From: CAYVOV01 sp964453525
GTDB taxonomy: Bacteria; Chloroflexota; Dehalococcoidia; Dehalococcoidales; UBA2162
DNA: 64,000 nucleotides
Direction of reading: 5' to 3'
NCBI GenBank assembly: GCA_964453525.1
Contig: CAYVOV010000002.1
Coordinates: forward strand, 62,001 to 126,000
This document shows positions 31,817-40,853 of the stretch, piece after piece; within the stretch, counting starts at the first letter, position 1; each line of letters opens with the position of its first letter. A program made the position numbers and the translations under genes. The notes beneath the pieces are model-generated. The model saw only the letters and a list, made by a program, of their open reading frames with translations, had not been told where the DNA came from and made no database searches.

Positions 31817-32665
31817 TCAAGCCGGGCTTACCAAAGACAGGCTCACCATCCGGTCAATGCCGCTCAGGTCCGGCGTCAGTTCCAGTCCAGCCGCTGGAAA
31901 AAGTCCGGTCAAAAAGGCAGTCACCGCATCTCCCTGGCCCTGCCCGATTTCAAGCAGCAGGTTGCCCCCGGGGAGAAGTTTTTCACCTGCTTGAAGGCAC
32001 AGACGGCGTATTCCATCGAGTCCGTCCGAACCACCGTTAAGCGCCAGCGAAGGCTCAAAACCAAGCGTACTTACTCCCGTCATCTCCGGCTCTCTAACAT
32101 AAGGAAGATTGGCTACAATTAAGTTCACCGGCTCAGGAAGTGGAGCCAGCATATCTCCCTCCAGGAGCGTGACTCTATCCGTAACCCCGTGCTTCTCACA
32201 GTTGGATAGGGCAACCTCAAGAGCAGAGGTGGATATATCGGTGGCGTAGATTCTGGTTTGCGGGAGATGCACTGCCAAGCTGACAGCTATTGCGCCGCAG
32301 CCGGTGCCAATATCAGCGATTGTGGACATGGAACGGTCCCGGGCAAGCTCAAGCGCCTTCTCCACAAGCAGTTCAGTCTCCGGCCTGGGGATCAGCACGC
32401 TGGAATCTACACTAAAGTCGAGTCCATAGAACTCCCGGTGTCCGGTAATATAAGCAGCAGGCACATTATCAAGACGCAGCTTAATACTGTGCCAGAACTC
32501 TTGATGCTGCTCAGGGCTTAACTCGTTCTCCAGTTCCAGACAAAGTTGTACCCGGTCCATCTGCAGAGTATGTTTCAGCAGCAGCTCGGATTCCAGATAC
32601 GGGTCTTCAATGCCACCGGAAGTAAGAACTTCCGTGGCACGACTCAGAGCTTGTTTTGCTGTCAA
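31817..32665 (-). CDS. prmC: Peptide chain release factor N5-glutamine methyltransferase
   Basis: A 282-residue SAM methyltransferase that modifies the Gln of the GGQ motif in release factors. The N-terminal helical domain (about 1-75) and PAAYITGHREFYGLDFSVDS are family features, followed by VLIPRPETELLVEKAL, the SAM loop IADIGTGCGAIAVSLAVHL and the catalytic NLPYV in place of the more common NPPY. It overlaps prfA by 4 bp, the classic prfA-prmC pair. Confidence 0.92.
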   Translation of the reverse strand: MTAKQALSRATEVLTSGGIEDPYLESELLLKHTLQMDRVQLCLELENELSPEQHQEFWHSIKLRLDNVPAAYITGHREFYGLDFSVDSSVLIPRPETELLVEKALELARDRSMSTIADIGTGCGAIAVSLAVHLPQTRIYATDISTSALEVALSNCEKHGVTDRVTLLEGDMLAPLPEPVNLIVANLPYVREPEMTGVSTLGFEPSLALNGGSDGLDGIRRLCLQAGEKLLPGGNLLLEIGQGQGDAVTAFLTGLFPAAGLELTPDLSGIDRMVSLSLVSPA

Positions 32666-33732
32666 ACCGTTTGCTCCTGTAACTGCCTGGCCTGGTCATC
32701 CGTGGCAAGGGCATCAATAAGCTGGTCAAAATCCCCCTCGAGAACCTTGTTCAGGTTATGGAGGGTAAGACCGATGCGGTGGTCAGTAACACGGTCCTGG
32801 GGAAAGTTATAGGTGCGTATTTTCTCGGAACGGTCTCCGGTACCCACCTGGGAACGGCGCTGCTTTATTGTTTCCTCTTCCTGCTTGCGTAGCTTGATAT
32901 CAAGAAGCCTGGCTCTGAGCACCGCCATCGCCTTAGTCTTATTTCTTAACTGAGAGCGCTCATCCTGGCAGACGGCTGCAATACCTGTCGGCAGGTGGGT
33001 AATGCGCACGGCGGTGGCTACTTTGTTCACGTTCTGTCCTCCGGCACCGCCGCTGTGGAATATGTCAATTCGCAGGTCTTCGGGATTGATATCCACGTCT
33101 ACTTCATCGGCTTCGGGAAGGACGGCTACCGTGGCCGTAGAGGTATGAATCCTGCCTGAAGACTCGGTGACTGGTACCCGCTGCACGCGGTGGACCCCTC
33201 TTTCATACTTCAGCCGGCTGAAGGCACCCTTACCCTTGATTTCAAAGATAATTTCCTTAAAGCCGCCGATACCGCTCTCATTGGTACTGATAATGTCCTC
33301 CGACCAGCTCTTCGACTGAGCATACCGGCTGTACATACGGAAAAGGTCGGCAGCAAACAGTCCGGCTTCATCACCACCTGCCCCGGCGCGGATTTCCACG
33401 ATTATGTTCTTTTCATCGTTCTTATCCCTGGGCAGGAGAGCAAGTCTGAGCTCTTCAAGCAGGTTCTCAAGCTTCAATTCAAGCTCTTCTATCTCCTGCC
33501 TGACCATGACCTTCATTTCTTCATCCAGGCTGTCCTGAAGCATACTCTTCGTCTCTTCCAGTGACTTCGAGGCTTGCTTATACTCCCTGTATTTTTCAAC
33601 AACGTCCTCAATACCAGCCCTTTCCTGAGCCAGTTTCTGGAGCTGCTTCGGGTCAGTGGCTACCTCCGGCGTAGCTATCTGCTCTTCTATTTCCTGGTAG
33701 CGTTTACTGATTTGTTCAAGTTTTTCCCACAT
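32662..33732 (-). CDS. prfA: Peptide chain release factor 1
   Basis: A 356-residue class I release factor that recognises UAA and UAG. The PxT-type recognition region lies before RVPVTESSGRIHTSTATVAV. The catalytic GGQ is in FHSGGAGGQNVNKV, and RLTDHRIG-like PQDRVTDHRIGLT is present. N-terminal coiled coil about 1-90. Length is normal for RF1. The partner prmC follows with a 4-bp overlap, so both are co-translated. UGA-specific RF2 is not in the window. Confidence 0.94.
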   Translation of the reverse strand: MWEKLEQISKRYQEIEEQIATPEVATDPKQLQKLAQERAGIEDVVEKYREYKQASKSLEETKSMLQDSLDEEMKVMVRQEIEELELKLENLLEELRLALLPRDKNDEKNIIVEIRAGAGGDEAGLFAADLFRMYSRYAQSKSWSEDIISTNESGIGGFKEIIFEIKGKGAFSRLKYERGVHRVQRVPVTESSGRIHTSTATVAVLPEADEVDVDINPEDLRIDIFHSGGAGGQNVNKVATAVRITHLPTGIAAVCQDERSQLRNKTKAMAVLRARLLDIKLRKQEEETIKQRRSQVGTGDRSEKIRTYNFPQDRVTDHRIGLTLHNLNKVLEGDFDQLIDALATDDQARQLQEQTV

Positions 33733-33812
33733 TATTAATCACCAGTTAAAATTATAGCACAGGCACAGACAGCGCTGAAAGCGAAAATGGAATCACCGGG
33801 ATGTCCACGGAG

Positions 33813-34616
33813 CTAACCGGGCCGTGAAATGAAGGCAAAATAGATTTGATTCGGCACCTGGACCTCCGCAGCCAGACTGCCGAACCGGCGCTGCAGCTCA
33901 AATGCAAGGCTCTCAATAACCCTGGTATGGATTTCATCAGGGGCAAAGGTAGTGAAAGAATAGGCACGGGACCTGTAATATTCGAGCGCTTTATCAAGCT
34001 TAATGCGAGTAGTCCACTGCCAGCAGTCGCGTATCCACTCCGTATGATATCCAAGACTCTCACAGTAGTCTACAACTTCACTGCTGCTTTCAACACCAAG
34101 CGAAGGAATGGGACAATCCTGGGCAGCGCAAATCGCTTTATATCTCTCGTTGATGAATGGCACCTCGGTGCCTGTTCCGGTATGCATTAACACCAGCGTA
34201 CCCCCGTCCCTGATGACCCTGAGGATTTCATCAACCGCTCTTTCCCACTGTGGAACAAAGTAAAAAAAGTGCACGGCGATAGCAATATCGAACGTGCCGT
34301 CTGCAAAGGGTAAATCAAGCACGTCGGCGTTCTGAATGGATATCGGCGGGGATTGGGCAGCTAGCTCCAGCTTTTCTTTCAGGAGCCTCAACATTTTTTC
34401 GGAGATATCAATTCCCGTAATCTTATAGCCTCTTTCCGCCAGAGGGACAGCAATCCTACCCATCCCGATGCCCGGATAGAATAAATTATTGAATTCATCC
34501 GGGGGAAATCTGTCAGAAAAAAAGTCCAGTGAATAATCAAAGCACCTGTCATCATAAACACGTGTCTCATCATAGAGTTCAGCCATGTCATCAAACGATA
34601 GTGAGTCCTTAGCCAT
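33813..34616 (-). CDS. Class I SAM-dependent methyltransferase
   Basis: A 267-residue methyltransferase. The SAM loop is NNLFYPGIGMGRIAVPLAER (an unusual G-x-G-x-G with Pro-Gly), with KITGIDISEKMLRLLKEKLE, LDLPFADGTFDIAIAVHFFY and LRVIRDGGTLVLMHTG forming motifs I-IV. The C-terminal part is helical and of unknown specificity. It is separated by about 80 bp from prfA and about 70 bp from the next gene, all on the minus strand. Substrate not inferable. Confidence 0.8.
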   Translation of the reverse strand: MAKDSLSFDDMAELYDETRVYDDRCFDYSLDFFSDRFPPDEFNNLFYPGIGMGRIAVPLAERGYKITGIDISEKMLRLLKEKLELAAQSPPISIQNADVLDLPFADGTFDIAIAVHFFYFVPQWERAVDEILRVIRDGGTLVLMHTGTGTEVPFINERYKAICAAQDCPIPSLGVESSSEVVDYCESLGYHTEWIRDCWQWTTRIKLDKALEYYRSRAYSFTTFAPDEIHTRVIESLAFELQRRFGSLAAEVQVPNQIYFAFISRPG

Positions 34617-34687
34617 TCCTATTATTACGCCAGCCTTTTAATAGATGGTAGACAGCAAATTAAGAGAATCAAAAAATGAATCTTATG

Positions 34688-35146
34688 CTATTTCTTCCTG
34701 GTTTTATTTGATAACCAGCTACTCGACTGTATTTTATCTCCGCCAACATTAAAAACCATTTCAATATTATGGTCGATACAGGTCTGACATTCTAAAATAT
34801 CCGCGGCATCTTTCCTATCGCCGCCATTAGCGAAAATTATCTCGTCATCCGGGTATTTCTCCCTGATTAACTCTAAGGTCTTACATACACTCATGTCAGT
34901 GTCAATGCTTCTAATAACTTCATTCCCGTTGCCATACCTTTCTCCTATTCCCCAGGCAACTATCTCTTCTCTTTCATCTATATCAGGATAAAACCGTCCG
35001 CCGCTATCTTTTTTCTTTTTATCAAGGAATTGGTCGCTATTAAGAATTACGATTAATTTATCACCGAGCTTCTCGGCTTCTATCATCATCCTTACATGTC
35101 CCTTGTGTATGGGGTCAAAACCACCGGAGACAACGACAATTTTCAT
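34688..35146 (-). CDS. Cytidylyltransferase-like nucleotidyltransferase
   Basis: A 152-residue enzyme with the HxGH-type nucleotide motif in VVVSGGFDPIHKGHVRMMIE. Small cytidylyltransferases such as TagD activate glycerol phosphate or sugars with CTP; the ISSSSWL-like end is replaced by IQSSSWLSNKT. The segment FANGGDRKDAADILECQTCI is unusual for TagD. It lies after a truncated sugar nucleotidyltransferase in the same direction, hinting at a former surface-polysaccharide cluster. Exact substrate unknown. Confidence 0.7.
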   Translation of the reverse strand: MKIVVVSGGFDPIHKGHVRMMIEAEKLGDKLIVILNSDQFLDKKKKDSGGRFYPDIDEREEIVAWGIGERYGNGNEVIRSIDTDMSVCKTLELIREKYPDDEIIFANGGDRKDAADILECQTCIDHNIEMVFNVGGDKIQSSSWLSNKTRKK

Positions 35147-35200
35147 TACTTCCTCTCCAAAAAACGTTACAACAATCCCGGATTGACTTTATATGAAATA

Positions 35201-35296
35201 TCAGTACATAAGCGCCGGTATCAGTGCTTTGAGTGTATTTATAGTTAGAGGCTCCAGTCTGGTTGCCTTCCCTCCGACAAGTATGACCGCTTTCAT
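35201..35296 (-). pseudogene. N-terminal fragment of a sugar-phosphate nucleotidyltransferase
   Basis: A 31-codon piece starts at ATG 35296 (MKAVILVGGKATRLEPLT) and stops at 35201. The GG-x-x-T-R-L-x-P-L-T nucleotide loop identifies glucose-1-phosphate thymidylyltransferase- or mannose-1-phosphate guanylyltransferase-type enzymes, which are 230-400 residues long, so more than 85 percent is missing. The upstream frame to 35455 is not part of the family. Confidence 0.65.
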
Positions 35297-35481
35297 TGCC
35301 GTCTCCTTTAATTGTTTAGATTCTACCACATTCCAGTCATTCTGTACGCAGCAATTTATATGTTTTTTCTGTGACCCCATCCCAGTATTATATCTATTCC
35401 CACCCGGCCACCCTTCAAGGAAAGTCAGGCTCAAGGGAATAGGTTGAATAGTCATGGATATTATGTTAATATAGAAAGCGT

Positions 35482-36114
35482 ATGATAGCTGATAGAACTG
35501 AAAGTCACCCTATGGAAAAACAGGCTGATACCAGAAAACGAATAGCCAACCTGACTTCAAATATCCTGAACCCGTTTATACTTTGCCTGGCGCTAATCTT
35601 TCTGTTTTCCTTCACGTCCTCTTCGAGCACGCCTGAGGCTATGAAATGGGCATTTCTTTCAATGGCAGTAAGTATCCTGCCTGTTTTTCTCGTTATCCTT
35701 TACATGCTCCGGCATGGCAAGCTCGATAATTTTTACATTGATATTCGCCAGCAAAGGACCAGGATTTATCTTATCGGGTGTTTTTGTGCTCTGATAAGCT
35801 GCATAACACTTGTTTATCTGAAAGCGCCGGCAATACTTGTGGCGGCCTTTACTACCGGACTGTCAACGGCTTTCATATTTACGCTAATCAACCTCTGGTG
35901 GAAAATAAGCCTTCACACCGCCCTTGTCGCTGCATCGGCAACGGTACTGGTGCTTCTGTACGGCTGGATGGCGGCAGCGACACTAGCCCTGGTTCCCCTG
36001 ACTGCCTGGGCAAGGATAGAACTGGAGTCTCATTCACTGGCTCAGACCGTCAGCGGTGCCCTGCTGGCAGCCTTAATTGTGGTGGTCATGTTTTACCCGC
36101 TTGCCCTTGCCTGA
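35482..36114 (+). CDS. PAP2-like integral membrane protein
   Basis: A 210-residue protein with about six hydrophobic helices. The order NPFILCLALIFLFSF, the charged loop IDIRQQRTRIYLIG, and NLWWKISLHTALVAASA resembles PAP2-superfamily membrane proteins, though the catalytic KxxxxxxRP and SGH motifs are not clearly present. It may therefore be a degenerate or prenyltransferase-like relative. The start may instead be ATG 35512. It converges on the transketolase gene, with a terminator between. Confidence 0.6.
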   Translation: MIADRTESHPMEKQADTRKRIANLTSNILNPFILCLALIFLFSFTSSSSTPEAMKWAFLSMAVSILPVFLVILYMLRHGKLDNFYIDIRQQRTRIYLIGCFCALISCITLVYLKAPAILVAAFTTGLSTAFIFTLINLWWKISLHTALVAASATVLVLLYGWMAAATLALVPLTAWARIELESHSLAQTVSGALLAALIVVVMFYPLALA

Positions 36115-36122
36115 GAAAAAAG

Positions 36123-36152
36123 AGCAGCGCCGGGATTCCGGCGCTGCTTAAC
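36123..36152. terminator. Bidirectional terminator
   Basis: AGCAGCGCCGG (36123-36133) and CCGGCGCTGCT (36138-36148) form a perfect 11-bp stem with a GATT loop between two convergent genes, followed by TAACTATTT. Confidence 0.8.
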
Positions 36153-36163
36153 TATTTACAATG

Positions 36164-37156
36164 CTATCCTCTTATCTTTAGCCTGTCCCTTTTAACTATA
36201 GACTCTTTAACCGAGACCGCCATATCTTCAGGCCTGAAGCCAAAGTGAACCTTAAGCTCATCTACCTCGGGAGTGATTTTGCCGGACTGGCTGTACTCGT
36301 CTTCGACGCCGAACCTTACCAGAGATGCCGGCATATTCTCACCGAGGACTGCTGCAACGGCCTCGCCAAGGCCGCCGATAATATTGTGATTTTCCGCCGT
36401 AACGATAGCCCCGGTCTTCTCGGCAGCCCTGATTACCGCTTCCTCATCGAGGGGTTTTATCGTGCTCATATTGATAATGCCGACATCAAGGCCGTCTTTC
36501 TCAAGAATATCTATTGCCCGTATCGCCTCTGATACCAGATAGCCGGTGGCAATTATGGTGGCATCCTTACCATCCTTTATCGTGTAGGCTTTACCTATCT
36601 CAAAGGGATAGTCTTCCTTAAATATCTTCAAGGGAGGTGGGCCACCTTCCTGCCTAAAGAAAACCGGGCCGATATAATCGGTAATGGCGACAATAGCTTT
36701 CTCCGCTTCGACTTCATCTGCAGGACAGACAATTACAAGATTAGGCAGGACACGCGTGGCACCGAGACCTTCGACATAGTTGTGGGACACTCCGGTCTCT
36801 CCCCAGGCACCCTCACGACTGATAAACTTGACGTTGAAGCGGTCAACAAGGATACTTTGCCGTATCTGGTTATGAGCCCGGCAGATGGCAGCAAAAACGG
36901 CGCCGGTGACAATCGGTGTGAATCCCTCGGCAGCTAGACCGGCGGCAACGACGGCCCCGTTGGCTTCGGCTATGCCGCATTCGACAATTCTCTCCGGAGC
37001 GTGCTCCTTAAACCAGGCAACTCCGGGATGGCCCAGGTCTTCAAGGACAGCGATTATTTTATCGTTCTTCTCCAGCGCCGTAACCAGCCCCCTCGTAACC
37101 GCCTCATTAGTGGCGGTCGGCTCACCAATCCGGACATATTCGTTAAATACTGGCAT
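36164..37156 (-). CDS. Transketolase, C-terminal subunit
   Basis: A 330-residue protein with the pyrimidine-binding domain (about 5-175; LEDLGHPGVAWFKEHAPERI, CGIAEANGAVVAAGLAAEGF, EGAWGETGVSHNYVEG) and the transketolase C-terminal domain (about 195-315). It corresponds to the second half of a split transketolase, as in many archaea and anaerobes. The N-terminal TPP-phosphate-binding half is not next to it; its neighbour is a zinc alcohol dehydrogenase. It must therefore pair with a subunit encoded elsewhere, or act in a different two-subunit complex. Confidence 0.85.
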   Translation of the reverse strand: MPVFNEYVRIGEPTATNEAVTRGLVTALEKNDKIIAVLEDLGHPGVAWFKEHAPERIVECGIAEANGAVVAAGLAAEGFTPIVTGAVFAAICRAHNQIRQSILVDRFNVKFISREGAWGETGVSHNYVEGLGATRVLPNLVIVCPADEVEAEKAIVAITDYIGPVFFRQEGGPPPLKIFKEDYPFEIGKAYTIKDGKDATIIATGYLVSEAIRAIDILEKDGLDVGIINMSTIKPLDEEAVIRAAEKTGAIVTAENHNIIGGLGEAVAAVLGENMPASLVRFGVEDEYSQSGKITPEVDELKVHFGFRPEDMAVSVKESIVKRDRLKIRG

Positions 37157-37214
37157 ATCTCTTCCTTCACCAGGATATTTACTCGTGAATATAGTATCGT
37201 CCCGCCACGATAGT

Positions 37215-38234
37215 TTACGGCTTAATCAGGACTTTTATACCCTCACCTTTGAGTAACTGCTGGAAAGCATCCATAATCTTCTCAATTGGCATAACCGAGA
37301 TTAGCGGCTCAAGTTCAAGTACCGATAGCAGGTTAAGAGCCCTATCAAAACTGTAAGGAGAGACGAAGACAGAGCGGATGGTCAGCTCTTTCTGGTACAT
37401 GTAGTGAGGCTGAACGCCAACCTCGGCACCGTTGGGATACATCGCCGCCCAGACTATGGTGCCGCAGTTGTCCGCCAGGAAGACCGCCTGTTTGGCTACG
37501 GCAAGCTTGCCGCTGGCATCTATCACCGTGTCAAACCCTCTGCCATCTGTCATTTCCCTGGCGGCTGCCTCAAGGTCTTCATTAATCGGGTCGACCACCA
37601 CGGTAGCGCCAAGTTTCTTTGCCATCTCTCTACGGCTTGCCACAGGTTCTGAAACCAGGACCTTTGCCGCCCCGGAAACCTGCGCTACTTGCTGTATCAG
37701 CAGGCCGATGGGACCGGCACCGAGTATGCCAACCGTGCCACCAGCACGAATATTGGCAAGGTCAATGGTATGAACGGCCACAGACACCGGCTCAAGAAGA
37801 GCCCCGACCTCAAGGCTGACACCCTCCGGAAGAGGATATACGGCACCGTCGTTATAAACGGCGTACTCGGCATAGCTGCCGGTATTGTGAACGGCATTTT
37901 TACAGTAGTGTTCCATTTTGTTCTGGCAATAGTAGCAGTTACCGCAGTAGCCGCGGAAATTCATACCTACTTCCTGCCCCACTTTAAGGTCAGCTTTTAC
38001 GTCCTTACCTATATCAACGATTGTCCCTGAGGCTTCATGCCCCATTATCATCGGCCCCGGGCGTCGCGGCATCGGAGGCCGCCTAGAAGCAAACTCCGGG
38101 TCAAACATATGGAGCTCGCTGCCGCATACTCCGCAGTAGGCTATTTTAACCTTAATCTGTTTGGAGCCCATTTCCGGTTCCGGTACATCCTGTACCTCTA
38201 TTTTTCCGTCTTCGGTCCTTACCGCAGCTTTCAA
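37215..38234 (-). CDS. Zinc-dependent medium-chain alcohol/polyol dehydrogenase
   Basis: A 339-residue dehydrogenase of the sorbitol/threonine dehydrogenase type. The catalytic zinc ligands are Cys in YCGVCGSELH, the His-Glu of MGHEASG and a later Glu. The structural zinc site is C-GNC-YYC-QNKMEHYC. The Rossmann dinucleotide site is VGILGAGPIGLLIQQVAQVS. It starts at TTG 38234 with GGGAGG upstream. It is 58 bp upstream of the transketolase C-terminal gene in the same operon, suggesting sugar or polyol metabolism. Confidence 0.85.
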   Translation of the reverse strand: MKAAVRTEDGKIEVQDVPEPEMGSKQIKVKIAYCGVCGSELHMFDPEFASRRPPMPRRPGPMIMGHEASGTIVDIGKDVKADLKVGQEVGMNFRGYCGNCYYCQNKMEHYCKNAVHNTGSYAEYAVYNDGAVYPLPEGVSLEVGALLEPVSVAVHTIDLANIRAGGTVGILGAGPIGLLIQQVAQVSGAAKVLVSEPVASRREMAKKLGATVVVDPINEDLEAAAREMTDGRGFDTVIDASGKLAVAKQAVFLADNCGTIVWAAMYPNGAEVGVQPHYMYQKELTIRSVFVSPYSFDRALNLLSVLELEPLISVMPIEKIMDAFQQLLKGEGIKVLIKP

Positions 38235-38345
38235 TTTTCTAATAACCTCCCGATATTTTATTTTTCAAACGTGTATAAGAGTGGCAGTTGATTGAACAGC
38301 ATCTATTATGCAGCACACACAGCCCCACGTCAATTTTTCCTGTCA

Positions 38346-38406
38346 TGTAACAAAACTGTAATCTACATTTAACACAACTATAACCTCCACGAAATTTATA
38401 CGAAAT
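38346..38406 (+). promoter_or_regulatory. GlnR-box-like array upstream of the amt operon
   Basis: Six hexamers repeat with an exact 11-bp period: TGTAAC (38346), TGTAAT (38357), TTTAAC (38368), TATAAC (38379), CGAAAT (38390) and CGAAAT (38401). One-turn direct repeats are the binding mode of OmpR-family GlnR. A -10-like TATTAT lies at 38417-38422 without a good -35, as expected for an activated promoter. The same architecture lies upstream of the second amtB (48748-48786). Confidence 0.7.
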
Positions 38407-38461
38407 ATAGCCAGTTTATTATTAGATTGTAGACAGGCAAACAATTAAAAGGAGGGGAAAA

Positions 38462-38578
38462 ATGGAAATGTATCTCGGAATCGGCGCTTTTGTGGTCTTG
38501 TTCGTTGCCTGGGTGGTTGTTCCTCCGATAATCAGGAAGCGGCATGCCCTGGAAGCAGAGGAAGAAATAAATGATTAG
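38462..38578 (+). CDS. 38-residue membrane microprotein, leader of amtB
   Basis: A short gene with AAAGGAGGGG upstream of ATG 38462. The product has one hydrophobic helix (MYLGIGAFVVLFVAWVVVPP) followed by a basic-then-acidic tail (IIRKRHALEAEEEIND). The first of two genes after the GlnR-box-like array, 52 bp before amtB. It may regulate or assemble the ammonium transporter; that is inference from position. Confidence 0.6.
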   Translation: MEMYLGIGAFVVLFVAWVVVPPIIRKRHALEAEEEIND

Positions 38579-38630
38579 CCGGATAATTGAATAAGTTCAT
38601 ATCTTATAAATAGTTTACTGGAGTATTCCA

Positions 38631-40058
38631 ATGGCAATGAAAGGACATCATCTTGGAAAAGATAGAGAGCATGTGCCGCTTCTAAAGCGGCGAAGCTTTA
38701 TTATTGCCGTAATGGCAGTAATACTAGGTATAGCCTTCTTCGGCATCCCGGCTATCGCCCGGGCAGCTGACCCTTCGGGAGCAGACACCTTAAGTAGAGA
38801 CCCGACAGCACCAGTGAATATGGCCTGGACTCTTGTTGCAGCCTTCCTTGTCTGGCTTATGCAGCTTGGATTCGCTTTCTTCGGTGCAGGATTGATAAGG
38901 TCTAAGAATACTGTTAATTACCTTACCAAGAGTTTTATGGACTTCTGCATTGCCTCCCTTGGTTTCTGGGCTTTCGGTTTTGCACTTATGTTCGGAGGTT
39001 CTGCTCTGTTTCCGGGGCTTGAGCTCGGTAACGGTTTTATCGGCTACTCCGGGTTTTTCCTTTCCGGAGACAGCTATGATGTTTCAACAATTATGTTCTG
39101 GTTTTTCCAGATGGTTTTCGCCGCCACCGCCTGTACGATTGTAGCCGGTGCTGTTGCAGAAAGAATGAAGATAACTGCCTACCTTGCCTACAGCTTCATT
39201 ATAGGAGCGCTGATTTACCCGATATACGGTCACTGGGTCTGGGGAGGAGGCTGGCTGGGAAATATCACGATAGGTGGTGCTACCGGTGTTGTCGATTTCG
39301 CCGGTTCCGGTGTTGTACATATGTTAGGCGGACTGACTGCGCTAATAGCAGCGGCAATGGTCGGTCCCAGAATCGGCAAATTCAATAAAGACGGTACTCC
39401 TAACGAGATTAAGGGACACCACGTTCCTTATGTAGTTATCGGTACTTTTATCCTGTTCTTCGGCTGGTTCGGTTTCAACGCCGGCAGTACCGTGGCCGCA
39501 ACCGAACTGCGAATTTCGGTTATTACCGTTAACACCTTCCTTGCCGGTGCTACCGGGGCACTGGTGGCGTTGTACTGGAGGTTTATCAAGACCGGCAAGG
39601 CAGATATACTTGCCGCCTGCAATGGCGCTCTTGCCGGCCTGGTGGCAATCACAGCCCCCTGTGCCTTTGTTCCGCCGTGGGCTGCCGTAATTATAGGTAT
39701 CATTGCTATACCGTTCCTGTTCACCACCGCCCGTATCGTCGAGCGCGTTTTAAAGGTAGACGACGTGGTCGGCGCCGTACCGGTCCACTTCGGTGCCGGA
39801 ATCTGGGGGTTACTGGCAGTCGGCATCTTTGCCGATGGTACCTACGGTGTGACAGGCCTTATTGCCGGAGGTTGGGGACAGCTTATCCTGCAAATAATTG
39901 ACATCGCCGTTGTGATTGCCTGGGTTCTGCCAACAGTACTTCTTACCTTCTGGCTGATTAAAAAGACAATCGGCCTCAGAGCCAGCAGGGATGAAGAACT
40001 TCAGGGACTTGATATCCCGGAACACGGAATTGAAGCCTATCCTGCTGACGCCGGTTAA
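38631..40058 (+). CDS. amtB: Ammonium transporter (Amt family) with signal peptide
   Basis: A 475-residue Amt/Mep channel. A cleavable signal-like sequence (about 18-47, ending AIARA-ADP) precedes 11 membrane helices. The twin channel histidines are in FAGSGVVHMLGG and AVPVHFGAGIWGLL, and FGWFGFNAGST is the family hallmark. The C-terminal tail is about 30 residues (ASRDEELQGLDIPEHG), where PII proteins bind in E. coli AmtB. It follows the small membrane gene behind the GlnR-box-like array and precedes a terminator. A second amtB at 47478-48707 is linked to glnK. Confidence 0.92.
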   Translation: MAMKGHHLGKDREHVPLLKRRSFIIAVMAVILGIAFFGIPAIARAADPSGADTLSRDPTAPVNMAWTLVAAFLVWLMQLGFAFFGAGLIRSKNTVNYLTKSFMDFCIASLGFWAFGFALMFGGSALFPGLELGNGFIGYSGFFLSGDSYDVSTIMFWFFQMVFAATACTIVAGAVAERMKITAYLAYSFIIGALIYPIYGHWVWGGGWLGNITIGGATGVVDFAGSGVVHMLGGLTALIAAAMVGPRIGKFNKDGTPNEIKGHHVPYVVIGTFILFFGWFGFNAGSTVAATELRISVITVNTFLAGATGALVALYWRFIKTGKADILAACNGALAGLVAITAPCAFVPPWAAVIIGIIAIPFLFTTARIVERVLKVDDVVGAVPVHFGAGIWGLLAVGIFADGTYGVTGLIAGGWGQLILQIIDIAVVIAWVLPTVLLTFWLIKKTIGLRASRDEELQGLDIPEHGIEAYPADAG

Positions 40059-40095
40059 GTGGAAACCTGGACGGATAGAGTGAAGGCACCTATAA

Positions 40096-40132
40096 AAGGG
40101 GCTGGAGTAAATACACCAGCCCCTTATTATCT
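40096..40132 (+). terminator. Intrinsic terminator after amtB
   Basis: AAGGGGCTGG (40096-40105) pairs with CCAGCCCCTT (40116-40125), followed by ATTAT. It lies 38 bp after the amtB stop. Confidence 0.8.
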
Positions 40133-40210
40133 CACAGTCCAGGCAACAACCGACGGACAATCACCACTGGCAGAAGTGTGGAAACCTTATCCTGATACTG
40201 ATCGGCCGGT

Positions 40211-40843
40211 TTAATTCCGGGCGATTATCGACTGAAATATGTACGGAAATACGGTCTTAATCCTGTAATTGGTAATGCCTGTTTTTTGGAATATCTTCCT
40301 GAATTCACCCGCTGAAAGTGCAGCTCTCATTGATTTTATCTCTCCGCCATTGAGAGGTAAAGAGCATATCCAGCCTATTCTTTTAAAATCATAGATATAT
40401 AATATCCCGTTATCTGCCACAGCCTCCCAGAGATTGCGGATAGACTTCTCCGGCTCTTTCCAGTGGTGTAAAGAATAAGCGCAGTACACAAAATCGAACT
40501 TCCCCAGCTCCCGCAGCATGGTTTCATCTACGACATCACCCACTACATACCTTATTCGATTCTGGAGCCGATTTTCGGTAATAGTTTCTTCAGCCACCGC
40601 CGCCATACCGGGAGAAATGTCAACAGCGGTGATGGTTATATCAGAATTCAACCGGGCTATGAGAGTAGCCAGTATGACGGGACCAGCTCCCATTTCAAGG
40701 TAACGCCCCGATACCCCCAGGGCTTTGATATCTTTTAATATACTCCGATACATAAGATTTGCCCATTTCTTATGCTCCCGGGCATATTTACGAGCTTCAG
40801 CCACGTCCGAGAATTCCACCTTTTGTTCAAGTCCGCTTACCAT
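40211..40843 (-). CDS. Class I SAM-dependent methyltransferase
   Basis: A 210-residue methyltransferase. Motif I is GRYLEMGAGPVILATLIARL, motif II ITAVDISPGMAAVAEETITE, and motif IV FDFVYCAYSLHHWKEPEKSI. It resembles small-molecule (ubiquinone/menaquinone- or arsenite-type) methyltransferases, but the substrate is open. It is the last gene of a PadR-led minus-strand run (41844 down to 40211), suggesting control by that repressor. Confidence 0.78.
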   Translation of the reverse strand: MVSGLEQKVEFSDVAEARKYAREHKKWANLMYRSILKDIKALGVSGRYLEMGAGPVILATLIARLNSDITITAVDISPGMAAVAEETITENRLQNRIRYVVGDVVDETMLRELGKFDFVYCAYSLHHWKEPEKSIRNLWEAVADNGILYIYDFKRIGWICSLPLNGGEIKSMRAALSAGEFRKIFQKTGITNYRIKTVFPYIFQSIIARN

Positions 40844-40853
40844 GATACCCCCC

